Shown here: positions 1 to 9,285 of the stretch, piece after piece
How the letters are laid out: every line of letters begins with the position of its first letter
Position numbering within the stretch: position 1 is the first letter of the stretch
NCBI RefSeq assembly: GCF_029865925.1
Contig: NZ_JARXAI010000078.1
Location: 1-50,558 of the forward strand
From: Sphingorhabdus sp.
Lineage (GTDB): Bacteria > Pseudomonadota > Alphaproteobacteria > Sphingomonadales > Sphingomonadaceae
Length of the DNA stretch: 50,558 bases
Direction: 5' to 3'
The notes under the pieces: model-generated
Seen by the model: the letters and a program-made list of their open reading frames with translations, nothing else
What the model was told of the DNA's origin: nothing
Database searches by the model: none
Translations under genes and position numbers: made by a program

Positions 1-181
1 GGCCTTTGCCGGCGGCGATGATATCTTGGTAACAGACTCGCGCGCGCTAAAAGCCAAGCTGCCTTCGGTGGAGGTTACGGAGCTTTCGGGCATGATGCAC
101 GACTGGCCGATCTTTAGCTTCAGCGAGTCGCGCAAGGCCCAAGCGCAGATGGCCAACTTCGTTGCACAGGCAGTGGCATAG
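1..181 (+). CDS. C-terminal end of an alpha/beta hydrolase (esterase/lipase), partial
   Basis: This is an open frame (frame 2) running in from the left edge and ending with TAG, leaving about 59 residues. The segment has the look of the last third of an alpha/beta-hydrolase-fold-3 (hormone-sensitive-lipase-like) esterase: a GGDDIL stretch that would carry the acid residue of the catalytic triad, then GMMHDWPIF, where the His followed by a WPIF-like hydrophobic run is the usual catalytic His neighbourhood. The nucleophile elbow lies outside the window, so substrate and full length cannot be judged. The assignment rests on these two short motifs and their spacing of about 30 residues. Confidence 0.6.
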   Translation, partial: AFAGGDDILVTDSRALKAKLPSVEVTELSGMMHDWPIFSFSESRKAQAQMANFVAQAVA

Positions 182-238
182 CGCGTTTGCGGACCCCCGC
201 ATGGCGCGCTATATTGCCCTTATGAAAAGTGCCGCATC

Positions 239-1198
239 ATGCCGGCTGTGAAGGCAGCCAACCCGCGCGAAGTTTTCGCCGCAGAGGATTGGCGCGCGAT
301 TACCACGCTGTCGCGTTGGCGTGGGATATGGCTTGTGCTGCATGGCTGGATGGTTGTTGGGCTTGCCACCTTTGGCGGCGCGGCGGCATGGGCCTATGAT
401 TGGCGCGCTGGTCTTTTGGTGACGCCCTTTGTGCTGGCCATCCTCGGCGGCCGGCAATTGGGGCTTTCGATCCTGATGCATGATGGCGCGCATGGTCTGC
501 TGCACCCCGACCGCAAGACCAACAACTGGCTCGGCCAATGGCCAACAGGCGCGGCAACGGGGAGCGATTTGCATGCCTATCGCGCTTATCATCTGACGCA
601 CCACAAATTCACCCAGCAGGCCGAGGACCCCGACCTCGCTTTATCCGCGCCGTTCCCGACCAGCCACGACAGCCTGCGTCGCAAGTTCATCCGTGATCTG
701 ACGGGGCAGACTTTTTACAAGCAACGCCGCGCGCAATTCGCGGTGGCCTTGCGCGGTGCGCAATTTATGCTGACCTCCGAAAGCGGCGACGGCGCAAAGA
801 CGACCGCGCGCACAGTGGGGCGGTTTCTGATCGTGCAGGCAATCTTGCTGGCGATATCTTTGGTCGTCTGGGGTTGGGTACCATTTTTGCTTTGGCTCAC
901 CGCACTCGCGACGACTTTTCAATTGTTCCTGCGTATCCGCAACATCGCGGAGCATGCCTGTACGCCAACGGGTAGTGGGGATCCGTTCACCCACGCACGG
1001 ACTACGCAAGCCGGAGTCATTGCCCGCATGACGGTCGCGCCTTATTGGGTCAATTATCACAGCGAACATCATCTGTTCATGGGCGTGCCCTGCTATAATT
1101 TAGCAGCGACGCACCGCTTGCTCGGCACTGGCGGCTTTTATCCTCGGATGACAGTGTCACCCAATTACCGCGATGTCCTCGCGCAGGTTGTCCGCTAG
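239..1198 (+). CDS. Membrane fatty acid desaturase family protein
   Basis: The predicted product has 319 residues. It carries the three histidine clusters of membrane di-iron fatty acid desaturases/hydroxylases: HDGAH (81-85), HLTHH (118-122) and HSEHH (274-278). Hydrophobic stretches lie at about 32-75 and 195-230. Family members use O2 and an electron donor to introduce a double bond or hydroxyl group into acyl chains or related lipids in the inner membrane; the exact substrate cannot be told from sequence alone, and carotenoid or sphingolipid substrates are possible in this lineage. The ATG at 239 is chosen because the nearby ATG at 222 is in another frame; no strong ribosome binding site is visible. 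The gene converges with corA, the two stops lying almost back to back. Confidence 0.85.
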   Translation: MPAVKAANPREVFAAEDWRAITTLSRWRGIWLVLHGWMVVGLATFGGAAAWAYDWRAGLLVTPFVLAILGGRQLGLSILMHDGAHGLLHPDRKTNNWLGQWPTGAATGSDLHAYRAYHLTHHKFTQQAEDPDLALSAPFPTSHDSLRRKFIRDLTGQTFYKQRRAQFAVALRGAQFMLTSESGDGAKTTARTVGRFLIVQAILLAISLVVWGWVPFLLWLTALATTFQLFLRIRNIAEHACTPTGSGDPFTHARTTQAGVIARMTVAPYWVNYHSEHHLFMGVPCYNLAATHRLLGTGGFYPRMTVSPNYRDVLAQVVR

Positions 1199-1199
1199 A

Positions 1200-2168
1200 T
1201 TACAGCCAGCCTGATCGTTTGAATTTCACATATAATGTTAGGCAAATACTCGCCATGACACCGACAATCAGAAAATAGCCATATTCCCAATTCAGTTCAG
1301 GCATATGTGCGAAGTTCATACCATAAATACCCGCAATCGCGGTCGGCACGGCAAGGATCGCGGCCCATGCGGCGAGCTGACGGGTAATTACCCCCTGCCG
1401 TTGTTGCTCCAACAGCCCGCTTGTTTCGATGACGGAGGTCAGCGTATCACGCAGCCCCTCAATGCGGTAAACCAAGCGCCGAATATGGTCGAGCAGGTCG
1501 CGCATATAAGGATAAATGTTCGCGTCCACCTGCGGCAGTTCAAGGTTGATAAAGCGGCTGGCCAAATCTTCGGTTGGTCCCAATATCCGTTGCAAACGGA
1601 ACAGCTCGCGGCGCAGCATGAAAATGCGACTGGTTTCGGCGGAGCGCAGGAAATTGTCGATCGCGCGCTCTTCCATGACAAGCACCTTTTCCTCCATCAC
1701 ATCGACCAAGTCACCATAGCCATCAACGATGAAGTCCAAAATGGCGTGGAGGACATAATCCGCACCCTGCCGCAACAACCACGGTGTCGCCTCAAGCTGA
1801 TCCCGAACGGGACTGTGCGACCGCTCTGACCCATGGCGCACGGTAATGATGAACTGCCGTCCCATAAAAATGGCAGTGTTGCCGTAGATAATCTTGTCAC
1901 CCGCCAATTGCGGTGTGCGGATGACCAGAAAAAGATGATCCCCATATACGTCAACTTTCGGCAAATGCTTCGGATCAAGCGCGTCTTCGACCGCCAAAGG
2001 GTGAAGACCGAAATGGTCCTGCACCCGCTTAAGCGCGATATCATCGGGTTCGTGCAACCCGATCCAGATAAAATCATTGGGCCGCGTGATGTGCGGTATC
2101 GGCTTGCTTAGGTGGATTTCCTGCGCGGCCTTACCATCGTGATAGAGGCGCGCCGCAATGGTTGTCAT
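1200..2168 (-). CDS. corA: CorA family divalent cation transporter
   Basis: The product has 322 residues. A large soluble N-terminal domain is followed by two C-terminal membrane helices, with the signature YGMN loop at about residues 282-285 between them and a short positively charged tail. This is the CorA Mg2+/Co2+ channel architecture; CorA forms inner-membrane pentamers that admit Mg2+. The acidic residues after GMN (HMPELNWEYG) are typical. The start at 2168 is preferred over longer versions because it overlaps the lysK stop by four bases (ATGA), indicating translational coupling; a longer reading would run far into lysK. Zinc-exporting ZntB relatives share the fold, so the ion is inferred. 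Confidence 0.88.
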   Translation of the reverse strand: MTTIAARLYHDGKAAQEIHLSKPIPHITRPNDFIWIGLHEPDDIALKRVQDHFGLHPLAVEDALDPKHLPKVDVYGDHLFLVIRTPQLAGDKIIYGNTAIFMGRQFIITVRHGSERSHSPVRDQLEATPWLLRQGADYVLHAILDFIVDGYGDLVDVMEEKVLVMEERAIDNFLRSAETSRIFMLRRELFRLQRILGPTEDLASRFINLELPQVDANIYPYMRDLLDHIRRLVYRIEGLRDTLTSVIETSGLLEQQRQGVITRQLAAWAAILAVPTAIAGIYGMNFAHMPELNWEYGYFLIVGVMASICLTLYVKFKRSGWL

Positions 2169-3706
2169 GCAAGCGCCTCTGCAATTAAAGTGCGGCTGTT
2201 GGCCAAGCCATAAAGCGCGATGAAGCTGCCCATGCGCGGGCCAGCGCTTGAGCCCAAAAGCGTTTCGTACAAGGCCTTGAACCAATCGCGCAGATTTTCA
2301 AATCCGCCCTCTTTGCCGATTTCATAGACGATGTTTTGAATGTCTTCCGCCGTTGCCTCGGCAGGCAATGCGGCAAGCCGCGCATCAAGCGCCTGCAAGG
2401 CTGCAATCTCAACGCCCGCGGGCTTGCGCTTTTGCAAGGTCGGCGCAACGAAGTCCCGGTTATAGGCCAAAGCGATTGGAATAAGTTCCGCAAGTTCAGG
2501 CGCGTTTTCCGGCGAGACATTGTGGGCATAATTGCCAAGATAGGCCCAAACCTGTTCTTCGGTCGCGCCTGCACCCATCACGCCAACAAGGTTCAGCAAC
2601 AGGCCGAACGTGACCGGTGGCTGCCCGCTTGGCACTTTACCATTGTGGACATGGTGCACGGGGTTGCCCAAGCGCTTTTCAACCGGCTGTTCATGCCATT
2701 GCGCGCGGAACTGGAAATATTCGTCCACGGCCTTGGGAACTACGCCCAAGTGCAGTTGCTTTGCGCTTTTGGGTTCGCGAAAGGCGTAAAAGGCAACGCT
2801 GTTTTCGGTGCCATATTTCAGCCAGTCTTCAAGCGCGAGGCCATTGCCCTTGGACTTGGAAATCTTCTCGCCCTTTTCGTCGAGGAACATTTCGTAAATC
2901 AAGCTTTCGGGCGGCCGGCCGCCAAGAACACGCGCAATCTTACCCGACTGCACGCCGCTGTCGGTTAGGTCCTTGCCGTACATTTCATAATCGACGCCCA
3001 ATGCGACCCAGCGCATCGCCCAATCGACCTTCCACTGCAGCTTTGACTTGCCGCCCAAGACCGACTGCGTCACCATGTCGCCATCGTCGTCAAAGCGGAC
3101 AAGCCCAGCTTCGGCATCCACGACTTCGACGGGCACCTGAAGCACAATGCCGGTCTTTTCGCTGATGGGTAAAATAGGCGAATAGGTGGCGGCGCGTTCT
3201 TTGCGCAAGGTCGGCAGCATGATGTCCAATATGCCCTGATAATTGCGCAGCACATTTTTCAACGCATCATCAAACGCCCCGCTTTCATATTGCGACGAGG
3301 ACGAGATGAACTCATATTCAAAACCGAACTGGTCGAGAAAGTCTCGCAGCATTGCGTTGTTATGCGCAGCGAAGCTCTCAAACTTTTCAAACGGGTCGGG
3401 GATACGCGACAAGGGCTTGCCCAAATGTTCGGTGAGCATCGCATGGTTCGGCACATTGTCCGGAACCTTGCGCAGGCCGTCCATATCGTCCGAAAACTCG
3501 ATCAACCGTGTTGGTGCATCGGACAATGCCTGAAATGCGTTGCGCACCATCGTCGTACGCAGCACTTCATTGAAAGTTCCGATGTGCGGCAGGCCGGATG
3601 GACCATAGCCACATTCGAAAATAATCGCCTGACCCTGCGCCTTGCCATTGGGATAGCGTTTCAACAAACGCCGCGCCTCTTCATAAGGCCAGGCTTTTGA
3701 TGCCAT
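2165..3706 (-). CDS. lysK: Class I lysyl-tRNA synthetase
   Basis: The product has 513 residues. It attaches lysine to tRNA-Lys in the cytoplasm. The HIGH-type signature is seen as HIGT at residues 41-44 after GYGPSGLP, and the KMSKS loop as KISKS at 281-285; both are class I signatures, so this is the LysK type rather than the unrelated class II LysS. Class I LysRS is common in Alphaproteobacteria. The ATG at 3706 (MASKAW) is chosen because the longer open frame upstream lacks family similarity and would overlap the divergent helicase gene. corA follows with a four-base overlap. No class II copy is visible in the window. Confidence 0.93.
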   Translation of the reverse strand: MASKAWPYEEARRLLKRYPNGKAQGQAIIFECGYGPSGLPHIGTFNEVLRTTMVRNAFQALSDAPTRLIEFSDDMDGLRKVPDNVPNHAMLTEHLGKPLSRIPDPFEKFESFAAHNNAMLRDFLDQFGFEYEFISSSSQYESGAFDDALKNVLRNYQGILDIMLPTLRKERAATYSPILPISEKTGIVLQVPVEVVDAEAGLVRFDDDGDMVTQSVLGGKSKLQWKVDWAMRWVALGVDYEMYGKDLTDSGVQSGKIARVLGGRPPESLIYEMFLDEKGEKISKSKGNGLALEDWLKYGTENSVAFYAFREPKSAKQLHLGVVPKAVDEYFQFRAQWHEQPVEKRLGNPVHHVHNGKVPSGQPPVTFGLLLNLVGVMGAGATEEQVWAYLGNYAHNVSPENAPELAELIPIALAYNRDFVAPTLQKRKPAGVEIAALQALDARLAALPAEATAEDIQNIVYEIGKEGGFENLRDWFKALYETLLGSSAGPRMGSFIALYGLANSRTLIAEALA

Positions 3707-3768
3707 TGCTATATCGCGAAGGTCAGTCACGTGTTGCTCTTTCGTTCCAAATACGCCTATCAGGGCTA

Positions 3769-6504
3769 ATGGAAACCCCCCTAGCCTTTCCTGCGCTCCA
3801 TGCAAGCCATGCCGGTATTTGGATGGGCACCAGTGACGGGCCTGTAAAAACAATTGGCAAGGGCGAGGCAGCCGGTCGTGCGGCAGAAACGCCAATGATC
3901 ATGCTGAATGCGCCCTTGGTTGCGCAGCGGCTTGGCTATGCTGATTTGTCGGGCCTCGACGTTTTGGAGTTATACGCTTTTATATATCCCGCGCGGTTTG
4001 CTGTGCCCACACCCAAAGGTTTGGCGAAGGCCTTGGGCCTGACTGCACCGGCAACCGATCAGGAAGTTCCGCCGTTCCTGCTTGTGGCGACGCAGGCATT
4101 GCTATCGGTGCTGGGCGATGCGGCATGGGCCGAACGCGAAGGCGCTTGGGATTCAGCACAAGCACTCATGCGGCTGCGCTGGCCGTGGGCAAATCTGGTA
4201 TTGGCGCAGCTTAAAAAGCCCGAGCGTCCCGAACGATGGCTGTTCAGCCGCTTGCCCGAATGGGAAGAAGCCCCGCCCCGCACGCCGCCCCGCGTGGTAA
4301 CGCTTGCGGCTGACGCGGTGCAGGAAAGGCTCGCGTCGCTCGTCGGCGGTTCTGCCGAGACGCGCCAAGGGCAAAGGGATTTCGCGCAAGCAGCAGCGCA
4401 AATTTTCGCGCCGCGTACGCGCAAGGGCGAACCCAATATGCTGCTGGCTGAGGCTGGCACAGGCATTGGCAAGACGCTTGGCTATCTGGCGCCCGCAAGC
4501 CTTTGGGCGACCGCCGCCGACGAAACGGTGTGGATTTCCACCTTTACCAAAGCGCTCCAGCGGCAGTTGGTGCGCGAGGCGAAGCGCCTTTACCCCGACC
4601 ATGAGACATTCAAATCCAAGGTTGTGGTGCGCAAGGGGCGCGAAAATTATCTGTGCCTGCTGAACCTGGAGGATGCTTTGCAAGGCGGCTTTGCCGGACA
4701 TGCGGCAATCCTTGCGCATCTGGTGGCGCGCTGGGCGGCTTATTCGCATGATGGCGATATGATCGGCGGCGATTTGCCCGGTTGGCTGCCGACCTTATTC
4801 CGGCGCAATGGCTCGACCGCTTTGACCGACCGGCGGGGCGAATGCATTTATGCCGGATGCCCACATTATAAAAAATGCTTCATTGAACGCGCCACGCGTT
4901 CGTCGGTTCAGGCCGAGATTATCATTGCCAACCATGCGCTGATGATGGTCAACGCCGCGCGTGGCCGTGACGAACAAAACCGGCCAAGCCGCATCATCTT
5001 TGATGAAGGCCATCATTTGTTTGATGCCGCAGATTCCATGTTCGCCGCCGCGCTGACAGGGCAAGAGACCATTGAGCTGCGCCGCTGGGTCATTGGCCCC
5101 GAAGGCAAAGCACGGGGGCGGCGGCGCGGGCTTTCGGCGCGCTTGGCCGATGTGGCATCTTATGATGAAGAAGGCGGCCTTGCCATTGAGATGGCGCGCG
5201 TCGCTGCCGAAGCCTTGCCCGGCGAAGGCTGGCTTGCCCGCTTGGGCGAAGGCACACCGTCTGGCCCTGTGGAACGCTTGCTTGCCGCAATCCGCGCGAT
5301 GGTATTTGCCCGCGACGAAACCAACGCCACCGAAAGCGGCTATGGGCTGGAAACGGAACTTGCTGATCCCGACGCTGGCGTTGTCGACGCGGCGGCAGAT
5401 GCTGCCATCGCGCTGGAGGCTCTGGCAAGGCCGCTGACGGTGCTTGGGCAGCGGTTGGAGGACATGATAGCCGATCCGCCCGATTGGCTCGATGGCAGCG
5501 CGCGCGCGCGCGTTGAGGGGGCAACGGCAAGTCTTAGCTGGCGCATTGACACATTGCGTGCATGGATATCCATGTTGGCCCGCGCCGTTGGCCCGGTTGA
5601 CCCCGAATATGTCGACTGGCTTGGCATTGAACGGTTTGAAGGACGCGAAATCGACATCGGCATGCACCGCCGCTGGCTTGACCCCATGAAACCCGTGGCC
5701 GAAATCGTCCTTAAGCCAAGCCATGGCGTGCTCGCAACATCGGCCACCTTGCGCAGTGGCGGCGACTGGAAAAATGCGGAAGCGCGGACGGGCGCTGCAC
5801 ATCTTGAAAAGCCAGCCACGCATTTCTCCGCCATCAGCCCGTTTGATTACACCGCGCAGGCGGAGGTGCTGATCGTCACCGATGTCAAAAAGGGCGACCC
5901 TGCCGCGTTGGCCGGTGCCTATGCCGCGTTGATCACTGCGTCAGGCGGCGGTGTGCTTGGCCTGTTTACAGCCATAAGGCGGTTGCGTTCAACCTATGCC
6001 CGTATCGCTGACCGCTTGGCGCGTGATGGCCTGCCTCTCTATGCGCAGCATGTCGACCCCATCGACACGGGAACCTTAGTCGATATCTTCCGGGACGATC
6101 CACATGCCAGCTTGCTTGGAACCGACGCATTGCGCGACGGGGTGGATGTTCCGGGACATTCGCTGCGGCTGGTGATCATGGAACAAATTCCCTGGCCGCG
6201 TCCGGATATCTTGCACCGTGCACGACGCCTGAAAAATGGCGGTATTGATTTTGATGACCGGATCATTCGCGCAAAAATGGCGCAGGCCTTTGGTCGCCTT
6301 ATCCGCAGCGCAGGTGACAAGGGGTATTTCGTGCTTTTGTCATCGGCAGTGCCTAGCAGGCTTTTGTCTGCTTTCCCGCCCGGCACGCCCATTCGCCGCG
6401 TCACCTTGGAAGAAGCCGCCCGTTCCGTAAAATCTGGACTTTCGTCTGACACAAATTTGCGGCAGGAGGTGGGGAACCAGTTGGAAGAGAGCAACCCGAT
6501 TTGA
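3769..6504 (+). CDS. DinG/Rad3-type superfamily 2 ATP-dependent DNA helicase with Fe-S cluster
   Basis: The product has 911 residues. Walker A is AGTGIGKT (Lys235) and Walker B is the DEGH box at about 412-415. Between them lie four cysteines (296, 359, 364, 370) spaced as in the 4Fe-4S domain of the XPD/DinG/Rad3 helicases. Such enzymes unwind DNA 5'-3' in replication and repair, clearing R-loops and damaged duplexes. The ATG at 3769 (METPLAF) is preferred over an upstream ATG because the extra residues look random and would overlap lysK more. It leads a tightly packed operon with sixA (TTGA overlap) and a GNAT gene (ATGA overlap). It is longer than E. coli DinG (716 aa), so I leave the symbol blank. 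Confidence 0.88.
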   Translation: METPLAFPALHASHAGIWMGTSDGPVKTIGKGEAAGRAAETPMIMLNAPLVAQRLGYADLSGLDVLELYAFIYPARFAVPTPKGLAKALGLTAPATDQEVPPFLLVATQALLSVLGDAAWAEREGAWDSAQALMRLRWPWANLVLAQLKKPERPERWLFSRLPEWEEAPPRTPPRVVTLAADAVQERLASLVGGSAETRQGQRDFAQAAAQIFAPRTRKGEPNMLLAEAGTGIGKTLGYLAPASLWATAADETVWISTFTKALQRQLVREAKRLYPDHETFKSKVVVRKGRENYLCLLNLEDALQGGFAGHAAILAHLVARWAAYSHDGDMIGGDLPGWLPTLFRRNGSTALTDRRGECIYAGCPHYKKCFIERATRSSVQAEIIIANHALMMVNAARGRDEQNRPSRIIFDEGHHLFDAADSMFAAALTGQETIELRRWVIGPEGKARGRRRGLSARLADVASYDEEGGLAIEMARVAAEALPGEGWLARLGEGTPSGPVERLLAAIRAMVFARDETNATESGYGLETELADPDAGVVDAAADAAIALEALARPLTVLGQRLEDMIADPPDWLDGSARARVEGATASLSWRIDTLRAWISMLARAVGPVDPEYVDWLGIERFEGREIDIGMHRRWLDPMKPVAEIVLKPSHGVLATSATLRSGGDWKNAEARTGAAHLEKPATHFSAISPFDYTAQAEVLIVTDVKKGDPAALAGAYAALITASGGGVLGLFTAIRRLRSTYARIADRLARDGLPLYAQHVDPIDTGTLVDIFRDDPHASLLGTDALRDGVDVPGHSLRLVIMEQIPWPRPDILHRARRLKNGGIDFDDRIIRAKMAQAFGRLIRSAGDKGYFVLLSSAVPSRLLSAFPPGTPIRRVTLEEAARSVKSGLSSDTNLRQEVGNQLEESNPI

Positions 6505-7046
6505 CATTGACCCTCACCTTGTTTCGCCACGCAAAGTCGAGTTGGGATGACGCCGTACCGCGCGATTTCGACCGCCCGCTAAACAAACGCGGCGAAAAGG
6601 CGGCCTTGACGATGGGCATTTGGGTAAAACGCAATGGCCTGACCTTCGATCATGTGGTTGCAAGCCCCGCCGTACGGGTGATTGAAACGATTGACGAGTT
6701 CGTTAAGGGAGCGAGCGCGCAGGTGGATCCAAACTGGGACCGCCGGATTTATCTAGCGTCCTCCGCGACATTAATGGATGTGCTGCGCGATCAGGCCGAC
6801 GAACATAAAAACCTGCTGATGGTCGGGCACAATCCCGGGCTCGAAGACTTGGTATTCGGCCTGTGCCCTGACGATGGCACATCACCCTTGCGCGATCTGG
6901 TGTGGGAGAAATATCCCACCGCAGCTATCGCGCGGATGGAGCTGAACATCGCGCACTGGGCGGACGTCGATCGCCGGTGCGGGCATCTCACACATTTTAT
7001 CCGTCCACGCGATCTTGACCCCGACCTTGGACCCGAAGACGAATGA
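6501..7046 (+). CDS. SixA-type histidine phosphatase
   Basis: The product has 181 residues. It opens with LTLFRHAKSSW, the RHG/RHA signature of histidine phosphatases, with catalytic His10, and has a second His in VGHNPGLEDL. SixA relatives dephosphorylate phospho-histidine on signalling proteins such as the NPr/HPr or phosphotransfer domains; ptsP lies about 15 kb away in this window, so a PTS-Ntr link is possible but is only inference. The start is TTG at 6501, overlapping the helicase stop by four bases (TTGA), which signals coupled translation. At 181 residues it is slightly longer than E. coli SixA (161). Confidence 0.85.
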   Translation: MTLTLTLFRHAKSSWDDAVPRDFDRPLNKRGEKAALTMGIWVKRNGLTFDHVVASPAVRVIETIDEFVKGASAQVDPNWDRRIYLASSATLMDVLRDQADEHKNLLMVGHNPGLEDLVFGLCPDDGTSPLRDLVWEKYPTAAIARMELNIAHWADVDRRCGHLTHFIRPRDLDPDLGPEDE

Positions 7047-7564
7047 CGCCGGTTATTTGGCGCGATGCAGATGTTGGTGATGCAGAAGCGCTCGCTTATC
7101 TTGGCGCGGCAACTTTCATGGCAACCTTCGCCTTTGACCATCCCGGCCAACCGATGATGCAACATTTGCGGCAAGAACATAGCGCCGAATATTACGCACA
7201 GGCGCTCTGCGATCCGGCTACCGATATATTGATGGGCGAAACCCCGCTGGGCGCGCCGGTTGGTTACGCCATGATCACGCCAGCTGCACATCGTGAGTTG
7301 CAGCAAGATTGCGACATCGAACTGAAACGAATCTATTTGCTGGGTCCATGGCAGGGCAGCGGGAACGGCAAAGGACTGTTAGAACTCGTTTTCGCGGTGG
7401 CCGAGAAACGCAGGGCGAAACGTCTACTGCTGTCCGTCTACGAAAAAAATGTCCGCGCCATCGGCTTTTATGAACGGGCCGGCTTTGCGGCTATTGGCGA
7501 AACCGTGTTCATGGTTGGGCAAGTGCCTTTCCGCGACTTGGTCTACGCCCGAAATATGGATTAA
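7043..7564 (+). CDS. GNAT family N-acetyltransferase
   Basis: The product has 173 residues. The acetyl-CoA-binding segment is visible as KRIYLLGPWQGSGNGKGLLE (about 94-113), a variant of the Q/RxxGxG/A loop, followed by LLLSVYEKNVRAIGFYERAGF, the usual beta5/alpha4 region of GNAT enzymes. The acceptor substrate (amine, peptide N-terminus, polyamine) is not recognisable. The ATG overlaps the sixA stop by four bases. Its end abuts the convergent merR-like gene with no spacer. Confidence 0.85.
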   Translation: MTPVIWRDADVGDAEALAYLGAATFMATFAFDHPGQPMMQHLRQEHSAEYYAQALCDPATDILMGETPLGAPVGYAMITPAAHRELQQDCDIELKRIYLLGPWQGSGNGKGLLELVFAVAEKRRAKRLLLSVYEKNVRAIGFYERAGFAAIGETVFMVGQVPFRDLVYARNMD

Positions 7565-7930
7565 TCAGGCTGCGGCCAAAGCTGCCGCGAGACGATCGCG
7601 CACAGCGCGGAGCGCTGCTACGTCAAAAACCGGCGCTGAGGTAAAGGGCGCAGGCGCGTCTAAAGCTGCGGGCGCTACAATATGGGCTTCACCCACTGTC
7701 AAAAAGCGCCGTGCGCCTTTGACCGTGTAGCCTTCGCTATACAACAAGCGATGAATGTTATGCAGCAAAGCGACATCTTCAGGGCGATACAGGCGCCGAC
7801 CGCCAGCGCGCGTGAGCGGCTTCAGCATCGGAAACTGCTCTTCCCAATACCGCAATATATGCGCGCGAACGCCCAAGGCCTCTGCCATTTCACCAATTGT
7901 TCGAAAGGCGTCGGCCGATTTTTCGCGCAT
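7565..7930 (-). CDS. MerR family transcriptional regulator (last gene of the rpmF-plsX-fabH-ihfA operon)
   Basis: The product has 121 residues. The N-terminus ([11 protein letters not shown]...LRYWEEQFP) is the winged-helix MerR DNA-binding domain with the typical RYWE motif, followed by [12 protein letters not shown]. There is no cysteine-rich metal-binding C-terminus, so it is not a classical metal sensor. In many Alphaproteobacteria a MerR-like gene sits just after ihfA in this same cluster, and its role is not well defined. It starts six bases after the ihfA stop, so it is almost certainly cotranscribed. Confidence 0.87.
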   Translation of the reverse strand: MREKSADAFRTIGEMAEALGVRAHILRYWEEQFPMLKPLTRAGGRRLYRPEDVALLHNIHRLLYSEGYTVKGARRFLTVGEAHIVAPAALDAPAPFTSAPVFDVAALRAVRDRLAAALAAA

Positions 7931-7936
7931 AGACTG

Positions 7937-8227
7937 TTATTTTACCTTTTGTCGCATGCCTTGGCTGGCCCGAAATGTAAGCACTCTGCGCGGCGTGATT
8001 GGCACTTCAACACCGGTTTTCGGGTTGCGCCCAATGCGCTGCCCCTTGTCCCGAAGAACAAAGGTTCCGAAACCAGAAATTTTAACATTGTCACCGCCTA
8101 GCAATGCAGAGGTCATATGATCAAGTATGGACTCAATCATCGCGGCGGAATCTGCACGCGACAAACCTATCTGACGGTTAAGCATCTCGGCCAAATCGGC
8201 GCGAGTTAAAGTACCTGTATCAACCAT
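7937..8227 (-). CDS. ihfA: Integration host factor subunit alpha
   Basis: The product has 96 residues. It is a HU/IHF-family DNA-bending protein: the [18 protein letters not shown] start, the KISGFGTF core and the beta-arm sequence [12 protein letters not shown] with the intercalating Pro are all present. IHF-alpha pairs with IHF-beta and bends specific sites in promoters, origins and recombination sites. The ATG at 8227 is chosen because it has a GGAGA ribosome binding site a few bases upstream and gives family length; the longer in-frame extension runs into fabH. Position after plsX-fabH matches the alphaproteobacterial gene order for ihfA. Confidence 0.92.
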   Translation of the reverse strand: MVDTGTLTRADLAEMLNRQIGLSRADSAAMIESILDHMTSALLGGDNVKISGFGTFVLRDKGQRIGRNPKTGVEVPITPRRVLTFRASQGMRQKVK

Positions 8228-8316
8228 ATTCGTCTCCGGACCTGCGACTTCTGATGGATCTGGCGTCGGCTTACAATAAAATTCAGAGTTGTAAAACCAC
8301 CATATGGTAAAACTTG

Positions 8317-9285
8317 CTACATTCGGACGATTGACGCCCCCCATGTAAACCCGCCACCCATGGCTTCGATAACGATTATGTCACCCTGTTTGATCCGTCC
8401 GTCGCGCACGGCGACATCCAGAGCGAGAGGAACAGACGCCGCAGATGTGTTTGCATGCTGGTCGACAGTCATAACCACTTTGCTTGGATCAAGCGCAAGT
8501 TTCTTGGCTGTTGCCTCTATGATCCGGGCATTTGCCTGATGGGGCACGACCCAGTCTATATCTTCCGCGGTGAGGTCGGTGGATGCCAGAACCTCATGAA
8601 GAACACTGGTAAGATTGGTTACGGCGTGACGAAAAACTTCCCGTCCCTTCATCCGCAATTTGCCGACAGTGCCCGTGGTGGACGGGCCGCCATCAACATA
8701 TAATAATTCATTATGTTGGCCATCGGCATGCAATTTCGTCGCCAGCGCGCCGCGAATGCCAACTTCGCCCGATAAGACAACGGCGCCAGCACCATCACCG
8801 AACAGCACACAGGTCGTGCGGTCTTCCCAATCAAGGATACGGCTGAAAGTTTCCGCGCCGATGACCAATGCATTGGTTGCGGATCCCGCGCGGATCATGC
8901 TTTCGGCGACTGAAAAGGCATACAGAAAGCCAGAGCAAACCGCCGCCACATCAAAGGCAACGCCGCCATTGCAGCCAAGCGCGTGCTGCACCAGTGTCGC
9001 AGATGCAGGAAAGGTCTGATCGGGCGTTGCGGTCGCAAGGATGATGAGATCGATGTCGCTTGCCTGCATGCCGGCGGCATCAAGCGCATTGCGCGCAGCT
9101 TGCGTAGCGAGCGTGGATGTCGTTTCATCGGGCTCTGCAATATGTCGGAACTTTATGCCCGTGCGCTCGGTGATCCATTCGTCAGTAGTATCAACTTTCG
9201 CCGCAAGATCGGCGTTAGACACGCGGTTGCGTGGAAGCGCCGACCCAGTGCCCTTTATAACGGCGCGAAGAGCGACTTCAGTCAC
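8317..9285 (-). CDS. fabH: Beta-ketoacyl-[acyl-carrier-protein] synthase III
   Basis: The product has 322 residues. It condenses acetyl-CoA (or another short acyl-CoA) with malonyl-ACP to start fatty acid synthesis. The catalytic triad is intact: Cys117 in AAVCSGF, His249 in VPHQAN, Asn279 in QHANTSAAS. The C-terminal GGGFTWGA motif is also present. Length matches the family. Its ATG overlaps the plsX stop by four bases, so phospholipid and fatty acid initiation enzymes are translationally coupled. About 90 bases separate it from ihfA. Confidence 0.95.
   Translation of the reverse strand: MTEVALRAVIKGTGSALPRNRVSNADLAAKVDTTDEWITERTGIKFRHIAEPDETTSTLATQAARNALDAAGMQASDIDLIILATATPDQTFPASATLVQHALGCNGGVAFDVAAVCSGFLYAFSVAESMIRAGSATNALVIGAETFSRILDWEDRTTCVLFGDGAGAVVLSGEVGIRGALATKLHADGQHNELLYVDGGPSTTGTVGKLRMKGREVFRHAVTNLTSVLHEVLASTDLTAEDIDWVVPHQANARIIEATAKKLALDPSKVVMTVDQHANTSAASVPLALDVAVRDGRIKQGDIIVIEAMGGGFTWGASIVRM

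Noticed and set aside
4795-5823. A long open frame antisense to the dinG-like gene.
   Set aside because: Same reason; the helicase in the opposite strand has all its motifs.
8228-8316. Promoter between fabH and ihfA.
   Set aside because: AT-rich stretches are present but no pair of -35/-10 boxes with acceptable spacing was found; the operon reading is enough.
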